Shown here: in pieces, positions 38,501-47,701 of the stretch
How positions within the stretch are numbered: the first letter of the stretch is position 1
Layout of the letters: every line of letters starts with the position of its first letter
Source of the DNA: Bacteroides ovatus
GTDB taxonomy: Bacteria > Bacteroidota > Bacteroidia > Bacteroidales > Bacteroidaceae
Direction of reading: 5' to 3'
DNA length: 64,000 bases
Assembly (NCBI RefSeq): GCF_001314995.1
Contig: NZ_CP012938.1
Span: forward strand, 2,790,001 to 2,854,000
Made by a program: the position numbers and the translations under genes
The notes under the pieces: generated by a model
Databases searched by the model: none
Seen by the model: only the letters and a program-made list of their open reading frames with translations
Told to the model about the DNA's origin: nothing

Positions 38501-39556
38501 TTCGGCAATGGAACTGATAATATAAGAATTCAAATGACCGCCAACAGCCGTAGACGAGCGGTAAAAATGGAAAGCATCATTCGCTACATTATAATATTGG
38601 ATTCCCTGATAGAAAGTCCCCAACCATAAAGTCCCCGAAGCGTCGTAATGCATCGAAATAATAGAACGTATATCGGCCGCCTCCACATTCAAGTCATATT
38701 CATAATCTGTAAACTCTCCGGTAAACAGGTTTAAAGTCTGCAAACCGGCATAGGTTCCGATATACAGGAGACTATCATTAGCTTGCGTCACATGACGCAC
38801 ATTATTATGGTTAATCGTATTTTCAGCTACCTTATTATGCTTGAAATGAGTAAATTTTCCATCTTCATCCAACCGTATGAGCCCTCTGTTTCTGGTAGCT
38901 ATCCAGATACTCCCGTTTCTGTCTTCCGTTATTGAATTGACAGCTCCCACATCCATACGCCGGGTGATATGTGCAGACTGGTCGATGCAGTATACACCTT
39001 TCGAAGAAGTACCCACCACCACTGTCTGATTCTGACGAACCATGAGACTGTTCATCAATACATCCTCCTCATCTGAAGGAAATGAAAAGAATAACTCGGG
39101 CGCCTGGTCGAGGTTGCGATAACGGTAGATTTCCTTTCCGGTAGCTATCCATAATGCATCGTGCGCATAACAGATTCCCGCAACTTCTCCTTCACGCAAC
39201 ACCCTAAAACGATTCAAACGCATATCATAAAGAGTCACGCTCTGCAAACTGCGGATAAAGAGCAATCCGGCTTTATTTCCGCAAACCTGCCTGATATTAT
39301 TGATATTGATGGAATAAGGATTAGCGTTATCCGGTTTGAATACTTCAAACTTACGTCCGTCAAATCGATTCAGCCCGTCTTGAGTCCCGATCCACAAAAA
39401 TCCGAATTCATCCTGATAGAAACAATTGACCGTTTGATGAGAAAGTCCCTGCCTTACGTCCTTAAAGCGCATATTGATATCCTTCGTCACATTTGCCATG
39501 CAACAAAGTCCCGATATGAACAGGCAATAAACAACAAGAAATTTAGCTTTGGCCAT
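35522..39556 (-). CDS. hybrid two-component system regulator (HTCS) of the PUL
   Basis: The 1344-residue protein joins sensor, kinase and regulator in one chain. After a signal segment come about fourteen periplasmic propeller repeats (motifs such as FLWIGTQDGLNRF and IWLGSTGSGIYLF), a Y_Y_Y domain (LEYKLEGFDNEY), and a membrane helix (WFILLMVLAAILIAGYII). The kinase has His841 in NVSHEFRTPL and an ATPase domain (GSGIGLAMAKGI). The receiver has Asp1141 in VSDIMMPVMSG, and an AraC-type helix-turn-helix is at the C-terminus (ADIAFDYGFSNPSYFIRCFK). Such proteins sense a glycan fragment in the periplasm and activate the adjacent susC operon. An ATG nine codons upstream (39583) is possible, but 39556 gives a better signal peptide. 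Confidence 0.95.
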   Translation of the reverse strand: MAKAKFLVVYCLFISGLCCMANVTKDINMRFKDVRQGLSHQTVNCFYQDEFGFLWIGTQDGLNRFDGRKFEVFKPDNANPYSININNIRQVCGNKAGLLFIRSLQSVTLYDMRLNRFRVLREGEVAGICYAHDALWIATGKEIYRYRNLDQAPELFFSFPSDEEDVLMNSLMVRQNQTVVVGTSSKGVYCIDQSAHITRRMDVGAVNSITEDRNGSIWIATRNRGLIRLDEDGKFTHFKHNKVAENTINHNNVRHVTQANDSLLYIGTYAGLQTLNLFTGEFTDYEYDLNVEAADIRSIISMHYDASGTLWLGTFYQGIQYYNVANDAFHFYRSSTAVGGHLNSYIISSIAEDRSGRIWFASEGSGLNYYDKHTKRFFPLKKVYSQELSFKIVKSLYYEREPDYLWVASLYQGINRINLSTGHIESIPENIYTPEGKTVVDRAYNLVKMIEFAGHDSLLIAAKGGLLVLDKKHLRLHHFEHPSLAAKHLSQVWDMTFDKDGDLWLTTSFDLIRVNLKAGTAHSYPFSQIAQSTAQHHINHILCDKKGRIWLGSTGSGIYLFDKKTDSFVGYGAKQGLENGFITGLVESPLDGSIYVATNGGFSKFNLATTTFENYNRQSDFPLNNVNDGGLYIASDHDIYVCGLAGIVSIAQEKLNKQSVDYDVFVKRVLVDNTEIQPLDSLGLIKETVLYEHRLVLPPRYSSVTFEIASNTLNNISNIGLEYKLEGFDNEYMKAGDNTMITYTNLHPGHYTFHVRGDQVGVHGQEAPSVSFELIVEAPVYQRAWFILLMVLAAILIAGYIIRMFWIRKTLRHSLLAEKREKEYIESVNQSKLRFFTNVSHEFRTPLTLISSQLEMLLMHKDIIPEVYNKILDIYKNSRRMNNLVDEVIDIRKQDQGYLKLKISKENIVAVIEEICGSFYSYAQLNKIDLRFSSTLKEADLYIDKTQIEKVFYNLLSNAFKYTKPGDWISVELSAEGDNDIVISVNNLGVGIDKSKIKHVFERFWQDDSATTTRTVKGSGIGLAMAKGIVELHQGTIGVESEPNRVTSFTVTLHRDANMNMEVSSSADEHVAEHYIIEPQEISEMVKPDKTVKILIVEDNPEMRKVLTQIFEQIYEVYTAADGQEGLERASSLQPQMIVSDIMMPVMSGLEMCEKLKSNLQTSHIPVVLLTARNREEHTLEGLQTGADDYISKPFNIKILVARCNNIIQTRKLLQQRFVRNDEPKVEDLPFNPIDKKMLMDATAIVESYIDNPDFDVATFAREMCMSRTLLFTKLKALTGQTPNDFILSLRLKKATEKLRNDPNALIADIAFDYGFSNPSYFIRCFKNAYDITPAAYRRKYANS

Positions 39557-39687
39557 CTGTGTTTTTCGATAATTCAGATGCAATATTCGGGAAAATCCAA
39601 GATATATGCAAGCGTTTATTCAAAAACCTGATTGCCTATTGCCTGCAGACTATTACTCGGGAGGCGTATAACTAATCTCCCTACCGA

Positions 39688-39817
39688 ATAAAATTAATCA
39701 TCTAACGGTTAATTCTTTTTCGTCTGACTATAGTCAGACGAAAGTTCAACTATAGTTAGACGTAAGTTTAACAGTAGTCAGACGCAAGTTTGACTATAGT
39801 CAGACGATTAATTTTAT
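39688..39817. repeat. four-copy 22-bp palindromic repeat cluster inside an outer dyad
   Basis: Positions 39721-39740 form a perfect 20-bp palindrome, CGTCTGACTATAGTCAGACG. Its right part repeats at 39741-39762, 39763-39784 and 39785-39806 with period 22 and few changes, linked by AAGTT. An outer 12-bp inverted repeat (39689-39700 and 39806-39817) encloses the cluster. It could be an operator array or a transcription-blocking structure; which is unknown. Confidence 0.85.
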
Positions 39818-39902
39818 GCATAAACAAGATTAGTTATCTCTTTACCAAGAAATAGTTTTTTGCATACGAAAGATTAAATTATACTATCAACCGCCTAAAC
39901 AC

Positions 39903-39933
39903 TTGTTTATCATTGGTGAACTGCGTACTTTTG
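39903..39933 (+). promoter_or_regulatory. promoter of the EamA transporter gene
   Basis: A -33 TTG (39903-39905) and a -7 TACTTTTG (39926-39933) are 20 bases apart, and the start codon is 24 bases downstream. Confidence 0.6.
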
Positions 39934-39957
39934 CACGCCATTAAAAAAAGCAAAACA

Positions 39958-40869
39958 ATGACTAACAAAACCAAAGGTTTTATCTATGGAGCGATTGCCG
40001 CTGCGAGCTACGGTATGAATCCTCTTTTTGCACTTCCGCTCTATGCAGCCGGAATGAGTGTCGATACCGTTTTATTCTACCGGTACTTCTTTGCGACAAT
40101 CGTATTGGGTATTCTAATGAAAATGCAGCATCAGTCTTTTGCACTTCATAAGGCAGACGTTTTGCCCTTAGTCATTATGGGGCTGTTATTCTCTTTTTCA
40201 TCACTGCTTTTGTTTATGAGCTATAATTATATGGATGCCGGAATTGCTTCAACGATTCTGTTTGTTTATCCGGTGATGGTAGCTGTCATTATGGGAATAT
40301 TCTTCAAGGAAAAGATTTCCGCCATTACCGTTTTCTCCATCCTGCTGGCACTTTCAGGCATTGCCTTGCTTTATCAGGGAGACGGCAACAAACCGCTATC
40401 GACTTTGGGAATTATCTTTGTTCTGTTGTCTTCTCTCTCTTATGCTATATATATAGTAGGTGTAAACCGTTCGACATTGAAAAACCTGCCGACCACGAAA
40501 CTTACCTTCTATGCCATTTTGTTCGGACTATCGGTTTATATCGTCCGTTTAAATTTCTGTACGGAACTGCAAGTAATACCGTCTGCCTGGCTCTGGGCCG
40601 ATGTACTATCACTCGCCATCCTGCCAACTGCCGTATCACTGGTCTGTACCGCACTGGCCATCCATTATATAGGCTCTACACCAACGGCAATATTGGGTGC
40701 TCTGGAACCAGTGACAGCTTTATTCTTCGGTGTTCTCCTGTTTCACGAAAAACTGACTCCCCGCTTAATGATGGGTATTTTAATGATTATCACCGCCGTT
40801 ACCCTGATTATCATTGGCAAGTCACTCATAAAAAAGATGGGTATGCTGTTGCAGATGAACAAAAAATAA
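39958..40869 (+). CDS. EamA/DMT family transporter
   Basis: The 303-residue inner-membrane protein has ten hydrophobic helices in two EamA repeats (FIYGAIAAASYGMNPLFALP and SLSYAIYIVGVNRSTL begin the halves). Members export metabolites or amino acids; the substrate is not predictable. I chose ATG 39958, just after the promoter spacing, over an in-frame alternative start at 39913 that lies upstream of the -7 element. The end is 51 bases before frr. Confidence 0.9.
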   Translation: MTNKTKGFIYGAIAAASYGMNPLFALPLYAAGMSVDTVLFYRYFFATIVLGILMKMQHQSFALHKADVLPLVIMGLLFSFSSLLLFMSYNYMDAGIASTILFVYPVMVAVIMGIFFKEKISAITVFSILLALSGIALLYQGDGNKPLSTLGIIFVLLSSLSYAIYIVGVNRSTLKNLPTTKLTFYAILFGLSVYIVRLNFCTELQVIPSAWLWADVLSLAILPTAVSLVCTALAIHYIGSTPTAILGALEPVTALFFGVLLFHEKLTPRLMMGILMIITAVTLIIIGKSLIKKMGMLLQMNKK

Positions 40870-40871
40870 TA

Positions 40872-40879
40872 TACTTTTG
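40872..40879 (+). promoter_or_regulatory. promoter -7 element for frr
   Basis: TACTTTTG matches TAnnTTTG, directly after the stop of the EamA gene and 41 bases before frr. Confidence 0.5.
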
Positions 40880-40920
40880 CTACTTAATCAATCAAAATGC
40901 AATTTTAAATCTCAAAAAAT

Positions 40921-41481
40921 ATGGTAGACGTAAAGACTTGCCTTGACAATGCACAAGAAAAGATGGATATGGCCATCATGTATCTGGAAGAAGCACTGGC
41001 ACATATCCGCGCCGGAAAAGCGAGTGCACGCTTATTAGATGGTATCCGCGTAGATTCTTACGGAAGTATGGTACCTATCAGCAATGTAGCAGCAATTACT
41101 ACTCCGGACGCCCGCAGTATCGTAATCAAGCCTTGGGATAAAAGCATGTTCCGTGTCATCGAAAAAGCAATCATCGACTCTGACCTCGGTATCATGCCCG
41201 AAAACAATGGAGAAATGATCCGTATCGGCATCCCTCCCCTGACGGAAGAACGTCGTAAACAACTGGCAAAACAGTGTAAAGGAGAAGGCGAAACGGCTAA
41301 AGTAAGCGTACGCAACGCGCGTCGTGACGGCATCGACGCACTGAAAAAGGCCGTAAAAGACGGATTGGCAGAAGACGAGCAGAAGAATGCGGAAGCCAAA
41401 CTGCAAAAAATCCATGATAAGTATATCAAACAAATCGATGATATGCTGGCTGAAAAGGATAAAGAAATTATGACCGTCTAA
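40921..41481 (+). CDS. frr: ribosome recycling factor
   Basis: The 186-residue cytoplasmic protein splits the post-termination ribosome together with EF-G. The family pattern is complete: [39 protein letters not shown], and [18 protein letters not shown], followed by the helical [14 protein letters not shown] tail. Length is standard. Confidence 0.97.
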   Translation: MVDVKTCLDNAQEKMDMAIMYLEEALAHIRAGKASARLLDGIRVDSYGSMVPISNVAAITTPDARSIVIKPWDKSMFRVIEKAIIDSDLGIMPENNGEMIRIGIPPLTEERRKQLAKQCKGEGETAKVSVRNARRDGIDALKKAVKDGLAEDEQKNAEAKLQKIHDKYIKQIDDMLAEKDKEIMTV

Positions 41482-41587
41482 AAAATAATGAAGAATTAAG
41501 AATGAAGAATGAGGAATTATAATGCTGTATTATTCAGTTGAAACACAGCCTGAATTCTTCATTCTTCATTTTTAATTTATAATTTAT
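41482..41587. repeat. degenerate short-repeat dyad between frr and rsgA
   Basis: The left part repeats AGAATGAAGAATG-like units and the right part repeats the reverse complement (ATTCTTCATTCTTCAT), so the RNA would form a long imperfect hairpin. The same architecture recurs in three other gaps of the window with other units. It may serve as terminator or mRNA spacer. Confidence 0.6.
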
Positions 41588-42520
41588 ATGAAAGGATTAG
41601 TAATCAAAAACACGGGTAGTTGGTATCAGGTGAAAACCGATGACGGACAATCTATTGAATGTAAAATCAAAGGGAATTTCCGGTTGAAGGGGATTCGCAG
41701 TACTAATCCTGTTGCAGTGGGTGATCGTGTCCGGATTATACTTAATCAGGAAGGCACTGCTTTTATCAGTGAAATAGAAGATAGAAAGAACTACATCATC
41801 CGCCGCTCGTCCAATCTTTCCAAACAATCTCATATCCTTGCTGCCAATCTCGACCAGTGTATGCTGGTGGTAACCATCAATTATCCGGAAACTTCCACTA
41901 TTTTTATTGATCGCTTTCTTGCATCCGCAGAGGCCTATCGCGTCCCTGTAAAACTGGTATTTAATAAGGTAGATGCTTACGACGAAGATGAACTCCGCTA
42001 TCTGGACGCACTTATCAACTTATACACACAAATCGGCTACCCTTGCTTCAAAGTTTCCGCAAAGAGCGGCACTGGAGTGGCTGAAATCAAAAAAGCACTG
42101 GAAGGCAAGATTACTTTATTTTCCGGACATTCGGGAGTCGGCAAATCGACTCTTATCAATTCCATACTGCCGGGCATAGCAGCCAAGACCGGCGAAATTT
42201 CTTCTTACCACAACAAAGGAATGCATACTACTACTTTCTCCGAAATGTTCCCTGTGGAAGGAGATGGCTATATCATCGATACTCCGGGTATCAAGGGCTT
42301 CGGCACATTCGATATGGAAGAAGAAGAGATCGGACATTATTTTCCCGAAATATTCAAAACCTCCGCCGACTGCAAATATGGCAACTGTACACATCGTCAT
42401 GAACCGGGATGTGCCGTACGCAAAGCAGTGGAAGAGCACCTCATCAGCGAATCCCGTTATACCTCTTATCTCAATATGTTGGAAGATAAAGAGGAAGGAA
42501 AATATCGGGCTGCTTATTAG
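41588..42520 (+). CDS. rsgA: ribosome small subunit-dependent GTPase A
   Basis: The 310-residue protein helps late assembly of the 30S subunit. It has an N-terminal OB fold (to about 75), then a circularly permuted GTPase domain: the NKVD motif precedes GHSGVGKST and DTPGIKGF. The C-terminal zinc-binding segment includes [14 protein letters not shown]. Order and length match RsgA/YjeQ. Confidence 0.96.
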   Translation: MKGLVIKNTGSWYQVKTDDGQSIECKIKGNFRLKGIRSTNPVAVGDRVRIILNQEGTAFISEIEDRKNYIIRRSSNLSKQSHILAANLDQCMLVVTINYPETSTIFIDRFLASAEAYRVPVKLVFNKVDAYDEDELRYLDALINLYTQIGYPCFKVSAKSGTGVAEIKKALEGKITLFSGHSGVGKSTLINSILPGIAAKTGEISSYHNKGMHTTTFSEMFPVEGDGYIIDTPGIKGFGTFDMEEEEIGHYFPEIFKTSADCKYGNCTHRHEPGCAVRKAVEEHLISESRYTSYLNMLEDKEEGKYRAAY

Positions 42521-42597
42521 AAAAAATGCGAGCAGCGTGCTTATAAAACCAATGCTGTTCACACTTATAGTTATAATAGTACACACAAAAAAACAAT

Positions 42598-43269
42598 ATG
42601 AAAAAAATCTTAGTTTTATTATGTTTCATTTTATACATAATTTCCGCACATGCACAATATTGCAGTATTAAAAAAGGAAGAACTGCTTACTATGTAACAA
42701 CCGAAGTAAAGGAAGGAAAAACACTGAAAGATACTATGTGCATCGCAGACGTGGTTGATAAAGGTGATCGCTTAATCATAAGAGAAGATGCTTTCGGAGA
42801 GCACTATGATTCTCTAAGTATAAAAAGTGGTATCAACAGGTTATTCTATATTTATCATAAGAGTCAAGATATGACCGAAGTTATCCTTTTGGATGGTAAA
42901 TCAGAATATGAATATCAGAAATATTCTAAGAACATATATGCAGAAGGACGAATTAGCATACCTTTAAAGGATCATGTTCAGAATGGAGATGATATACCAC
43001 AGTGTAATTTCTTGCAAAAATCAGGACCAATGACTATGAAAGCTTCTCTAAAAGGAAAATATAAAGGACGTGAAACCATACATACTCCTGCGGGAGATTT
43101 TGATTGCATTAAAATCTACACGGAACAAAAAGGAAAAGTCATGTTCATTTCAGAAACCGAATATTCAATAGATTGGTATGCCAAAAATATTGGGCTGGTA
43201 AAATCAGAAACTATCACTAAAAAAGGGAAAGTCATATCAACCACCCTTCTATATGCCATAAAAGAATAG
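42598..43269 (+). CDS. exported protein, TapB/DUF3108-like
   Basis: The 223-residue protein has a cleavable signal peptide (ISAHAQ). The C-terminal half contains HTPAGDFDCIKIYTE and WYAKNIGLVKSET, a pattern I associate with the TapB/DUF3108-like beta-barrel family of unknown function. There is no lipobox and no catalytic motif. It stands alone between rsgA and the efflux operon. An imperfect hairpin (about 43334-43368) lies downstream. Confidence 0.6.
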   Translation: MKKILVLLCFILYIISAHAQYCSIKKGRTAYYVTTEVKEGKTLKDTMCIADVVDKGDRLIIREDAFGEHYDSLSIKSGINRLFYIYHKSQDMTEVILLDGKSEYEYQKYSKNIYAEGRISIPLKDHVQNGDDIPQCNFLQKSGPMTMKASLKGKYKGRETIHTPAGDFDCIKIYTEQKGKVMFISETEYSIDWYAKNIGLVKSETITKKGKVISTTLLYAIKE

Positions 43270-43408
43270 TTCCCTTAAGTGTATGAGCTTATTAAATTGA
43301 AAAAGATGCATTAACTTTTTTTCTATCATTTACAGATTAAACCTTTCCAGTCAGGGAAAGTCTAATCTTCAAAGATTATATTATAATTGCCATATACAAT
43401 ACTAAACC

Positions 43409-44497
43409 ATGAATAAGAAGACTAAATGGGGCATCATTATTCTTGTTGGTGCCGGGATTATCGGTGGAGGAATCTACTCACAATTACCGAAAAAAAACGA
43501 CGAACTAGCAGCCGCCGACAAAGTGATGGGCGGTAATAAAAAAAGAGGGAAACAAGTTTTAAATGTAAATGCCAAGGTCATAAAACCGCAATCTCTGACA
43601 GATGAATTCACCACTACCGGTGTACTTCTGCCCGATGAAGAAGTGGATTTGTCTTTCGAAACGTCGGGAAAGATTGTAGAAATCAACTTTGAAGAAGGAA
43701 CAGCCGTAAAGAAAGGCCAATTACTAGCCAAAGTGAATGACAGACAGTTGCAGGCACAATTGCAAAGGTTGATTTCGCAATTGAAACTGGCAGAAGACCG
43801 TGTATTCCGCCAGGATGCTTTATTGAAACGGGATGCTGTCAGTAAAGAAGCCTACGAACAGGTGAAAACGGATTTAGCAACTCTGAATGCCGATATAGAA
43901 ATTATCAAAGCTAATATTGAACTGACAGAGCTACGTGCTCCGTTTGACGGAGTGATCGGACTTCGCCAAGTCAGTATCGGTACGTATGCGTCTCCGACCA
44001 CAGTCGTTGCCAAGCTGACAAAAATCGCTCCACTGAAGGTTGAATTTTCCGTTCCGGAACGTTATGCCAAGCAAATCAAAAAGGGTACCAATCTCAATTT
44101 CAGCGTTGAAGGAACATTGGATGCTTTTGGCGCACAGGTATACGCTGTAGAATCTGCCATCGATCCGAATCTGCATCAATTTACCGCCCGTGCATTATAC
44201 CCGAATGTCAATCGCACCCTACTTCCCGGCCGTTATGCCAGTGTACTGTTGAAAAAGGATGAAATACCTAATGCAATAGCCATCCCAACGGAAGCAATTG
44301 TGCCGGAAATGGGTAAAGATAAAGTCTATCTGTATAAATCAGGAAAGGCCGAACCGGTGGATATCATTACTGGTATCCGCACCGCATCTGAAGTGCAAGT
44401 GATTAGAGGATTGCACGTAGGAGACACAATCATCACTTCAGGAACATTGCAACTCCGTACCGGACTCGCCGTAACACTTGACAATATTGAAGAATGA
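43409..44497 (+). CDS. RND efflux periplasmic adaptor (membrane fusion protein)
   Basis: The 362-residue protein has an N-terminal membrane anchor (WGIIILVGAGIIGGGIY). The barrel-sandwich hybrid (VDLSFETSGKIVEINFEEGTAV, then LRAPFDGVIGLRQVSIG) flanks an alpha-helical hairpin (about 110-165), followed by beta-barrel and membrane-proximal domains. It joins the RND pump to the TolC-like channel encoded by the next two genes, so this is a complete tripartite efflux system. The substrate is unknown. Confidence 0.93.
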   Translation: MNKKTKWGIIILVGAGIIGGGIYSQLPKKNDELAAADKVMGGNKKRGKQVLNVNAKVIKPQSLTDEFTTTGVLLPDEEVDLSFETSGKIVEINFEEGTAVKKGQLLAKVNDRQLQAQLQRLISQLKLAEDRVFRQDALLKRDAVSKEAYEQVKTDLATLNADIEIIKANIELTELRAPFDGVIGLRQVSIGTYASPTTVVAKLTKIAPLKVEFSVPERYAKQIKKGTNLNFSVEGTLDAFGAQVYAVESAIDPNLHQFTARALYPNVNRTLLPGRYASVLLKKDEIPNAIAIPTEAIVPEMGKDKVYLYKSGKAEPVDIITGIRTASEVQVIRGLHVGDTIITSGTLQLRTGLAVTLDNIEE

Positions 44498-44668
44498 GAA
44501 TTTATGATTTATGAATTCTGATTTATGATTTATAAGCCAAATAATTTATGATTTATAAGTCAGCAAAATACAGCAAACATTCAGAAATCAGAAATCATAA
44601 TTCAAAAATCAGAAATCTTCAATCCATAACTCAGAAATCATAATTCAGAAATCAGAAATCATAAATCA
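44498..44668. repeat. degenerate short-repeat dyad between adaptor and RND pump genes
   Basis: The first half repeats GATTTATGATTTAT-like units, and the second half repeats their complement (AGAAATCATAATTCAG-like), up to the start codon of the pump. The mRNA inside the operon could fold into a long hairpin and tune pump expression relative to the adaptor; that effect is inference. Confidence 0.65.
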
Positions 44669-47600
44669 ATGAACATCTCCGAATTAAGTATACGTCGCCC
44701 GGTATTAGCCACAGTATTAACGATTATTATCCTCCTTTTCGGATTCATCGGATACAACTATTTGGGTGTCCGCGAATATCCGTCGGTAGATAATCCGATT
44801 ATTTCTGTCAGCTGCTCTTATCCGGGAGCTAATGCCGACGTTATCGAAAACCAGATAACTGAACCGTTGGAACAGAATATCAACGGTATTCCCGGTATCC
44901 GTTCTTTGTCCAGTGTGAGCCAACAGGGGCAAAGCCGTATTACAGTAGAATTTGAATTGTCCGTCGATCTGGAAACAGCGGCCAACGACGTACGTGACAA
45001 GGTTTCACGTGCCCAACGTTATCTGCCTCGCGACTGTGACCCACCGACAGTTTCAAAAGCAGATGCCGATGCCATGCCTATCTTGATGGTTGCTCTTCAG
45101 AGTGACAAACGTTCTCTGTTGGAATTAAGTGAAATAGCGGATCTGACTGTGAAAGAACAATTACAGACTATTTCTGATGTAAGTAGTGTATCTATCTGGG
45201 GAGAGAAGCGTTACTCCATGCGCCTTTGGCTCGACCCGGTAAAGATGGCAGGTTACGGTATCACTCCCGTCGATGTTAAAAACGCTGTAGATAACGAAAA
45301 TGTGGAACTTCCTTCAGGTAGTATCGAAGGAAATACCACCGAGTTGACGATCCGTACACTAGGATTGATGCATACCGCAGATGAATTCAATGACTTGATT
45401 GTCAAAGAAGAGAATAACCGTATTGTACGATTCAGTGATATCGGACGTGCTGAACTGGGGCCGGCTGATATTAAGAGTTATATGAAGATGAACGGCGTTC
45501 CTATGGTGGGTGTCGTAGTCATTCCACAGCCGGGAGCCAACCATATTGAGATTGCGGATGCGGTATACCAGCGTATGGAGCAGATGAAAAAGGACTTGCC
45601 GGAAGACGTACACTATAACTACGGTTTTGATAATACCAAGTTTATCCGTGCGTCTATCAATGAGGTAAAGTCAACAGTGTATGAGGCTTTTGTACTCGTA
45701 ATCATCATTATCTTCCTCTTCCTGCGTGACTGGCGCGTTACATTGGTGCCTTGTATCGTAATTCCTGTCTCCCTCATCGGTGCATTCTTCGTCATGTATC
45801 TGGCAGGATTCTCCATCAATGTGCTTTCCATGCTCGCCATCGTACTATCGGTGGGACTGGTGGTAGATGACGCCATCGTTATGACAGAGAATATCTACAT
45901 CCGTATAGAGAAAGGAATGGCCCCGAAAGAAGCGGGAATAGAAGGAGCCAAAGAAATTTTCTTTGCCGTTATTTCCACCACTATTACGCTGGTAGCGGTA
46001 TTCTTCCCTATCGTCTTTATGGATGGAATGACGGGACGATTATTCCGTGAGTTCAGTATCGTAATTTCGGGTTCGGTGATTATATCCTCATTTGCCGCAT
46101 TGACTTTCACTCCGATGTTGGCAACGAAGTTACTCATTAAACGAGAAAAACAAAGTTGGTTCTATGCAAAAACAGAACCGTTCTTTGAAGGAATGAATCG
46201 GCTATACAGCCGTTCGCTTGCCGCTTTTCTTAGCAAACGCTGGATCGCTCTTCCATTTACTTTCATCACCATTTGCCTGATTGGTATTCTATGGAATGCA
46301 GTTCCTGCGGAAATGGCCCCACTTGAAGACCGTTCGCAAATCAGTATCAATACACGAGGAGCGGAAGGCGTCACCTATGAATATATCAGGGATTACACAG
46401 AAGACATCAATCAACTGGTAGACTCCATTCTGCCTGATGCAGAGGCTGTAACTGCCCGTGTATCCAGCGGTAGCGGAAACGTGCGCATCACGCTGAAGGA
46501 TATGAATGAACGTAATTATACCCAGATGGATGTGGCAGAGAAAATATCAAAAGCGGTACAGAAGAAAACAATGGCGCGTTCATTCGTACAGCAGCAGTCT
46601 TCTTTCGGCGGACGTCGTGGAAGCATGCCTGTACAATATGTACTTCAGGCTACCAATTTGGAAAAGCTGGAAGAAGTGTTGCCCAAGTTTATGGCTAAAG
46701 TATATGAGAATCCTGTTTTCCAGATGGCGGACGTTGATTTGAAGTTCAGTAAACCGGAAGCTCGTATTCAGATCAACCGTGACAAGGCCAGTATTATGGG
46801 GGTAAGTACCAAAAACATTGCTCAAACGCTGCAATATGGATTAAGTGGACAGCGTATGGGATATTTCTATATGAACGGTAAACAATACGAAATTCTTGGT
46901 GAAATCAACCGCCAGCAACGAAATAAACCGGCCGACCTGAAAGCTATTTACGTCCGTAGCAGTAGCGGGGATATGATTCAGCTGGACAACTTGATTGAAT
47001 TGGAAAGCGGTATTGCACCTCCAAAGTTGTATCGTTATAATCGTTTTGTGTCAGCTACCATCTCTGCGGGATTGGCAGACGGCAAAACAATCGGGCAAGG
47101 CTTGGATGAAATGGATAAGATTGCCAAAGAAACATTGGATGACACTTTCCGTACTGCCCTGTCGGGAGACTCGAAGGAATATCGTGAAAGTTCTTCCAGT
47201 CTGATGTTCGCCTTTATCCTGGCTATCCTTTTGATTTACCTGATTCTGGCAGCCCAGTTTGAAAGTTTCAAAGATCCATTGATTATCATGTTGACAGTGC
47301 CGCTGGCTATTGCCGGAGCTTTGGTCTTCATGTATTTCGGAGATATTACGATGAATATTTTCAGTCAGATCGGTATTATCATGCTGATCGGTCTGGTGGC
47401 GAAGAACGGTATTCTTATTGTAGAATTTGCCAATCAGAAACAGGAAGCCGGAGAGGATAAAATGAGCGCCATCAAAGATGCTGCCCTTCAACGCCTCCGT
47501 CCGATTCTGATGACAAGTGCCTCTACGGTTTTGGGACTTATCCCGCTGGCATTTGCCACCGGAGAAGGTTGTAACCAGCGTATTGCCATGGGTACGGCGG

Positions 47601-47701
47601 TAGTGGGTGGTATGGTCGTATCCACTCTGCTTACGATGTACATTGTACCGGCTATTTACAGTTACATTTCGACTAACCGAATCAAAAAACTACAAGAATG
47701 A
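44669..47701 (+). CDS. RND multidrug efflux permease (HAE1 type)
   Basis: The 1010-residue inner-membrane pump has twelve membrane helices and two large periplasmic loops. The N-terminus (MNISELSIRRPVLATVL) and NPIISVSCSYPGANADVIE are typical of AcrB/MexB relatives. The proton-relay aspartate pair is in helix 4 (SVGLVVDDAIVMTENI). It exports hydrophobic compounds with the adaptor upstream and the channel downstream. Its stop overlaps the start of the channel gene (ATGA), so the two are co-translated. Confidence 0.95.
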   Translation: MNISELSIRRPVLATVLTIIILLFGFIGYNYLGVREYPSVDNPIISVSCSYPGANADVIENQITEPLEQNINGIPGIRSLSSVSQQGQSRITVEFELSVDLETAANDVRDKVSRAQRYLPRDCDPPTVSKADADAMPILMVALQSDKRSLLELSEIADLTVKEQLQTISDVSSVSIWGEKRYSMRLWLDPVKMAGYGITPVDVKNAVDNENVELPSGSIEGNTTELTIRTLGLMHTADEFNDLIVKEENNRIVRFSDIGRAELGPADIKSYMKMNGVPMVGVVVIPQPGANHIEIADAVYQRMEQMKKDLPEDVHYNYGFDNTKFIRASINEVKSTVYEAFVLVIIIIFLFLRDWRVTLVPCIVIPVSLIGAFFVMYLAGFSINVLSMLAIVLSVGLVVDDAIVMTENIYIRIEKGMAPKEAGIEGAKEIFFAVISTTITLVAVFFPIVFMDGMTGRLFREFSIVISGSVIISSFAALTFTPMLATKLLIKREKQSWFYAKTEPFFEGMNRLYSRSLAAFLSKRWIALPFTFITICLIGILWNAVPAEMAPLEDRSQISINTRGAEGVTYEYIRDYTEDINQLVDSILPDAEAVTARVSSGSGNVRITLKDMNERNYTQMDVAEKISKAVQKKTMARSFVQQQSSFGGRRGSMPVQYVLQATNLEKLEEVLPKFMAKVYENPVFQMADVDLKFSKPEARIQINRDKASIMGVSTKNIAQTLQYGLSGQRMGYFYMNGKQYEILGEINRQQRNKPADLKAIYVRSSSGDMIQLDNLIELESGIAPPKLYRYNRFVSATISAGLADGKTIGQGLDEMDKIAKETLDDTFRTALSGDSKEYRESSSSLMFAFILAILLIYLILAAQFESFKDPLIIMLTVPLAIAGALVFMYFGDITMNIFSQIGIIMLIGLVAKNGILIVEFANQKQEAGEDKMSAIKDAALQRLRPILMTSASTVLGLIPLAFATGEGCNQRIAMGTAVVGGMVVSTLLTMYIVPAIYSYISTNRIKKLQE

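Larger units (their letters stand above)
39584..39957. other. intergenic region between the HTCS and the EamA transporter
   Basis: No gene is visible in these 374 bases. The region holds a cluster of palindromic 22-bp repeats near its centre and the EamA promoter near its right end. The left 80 bases should hold the HTCS promoter, but no clear element was found. Confidence 0.6.

Noticed and set aside
39721..39806. Possible short CRISPR array
   Set aside because: The units abut with period 22, there are no unique spacers, and no cas genes are present.
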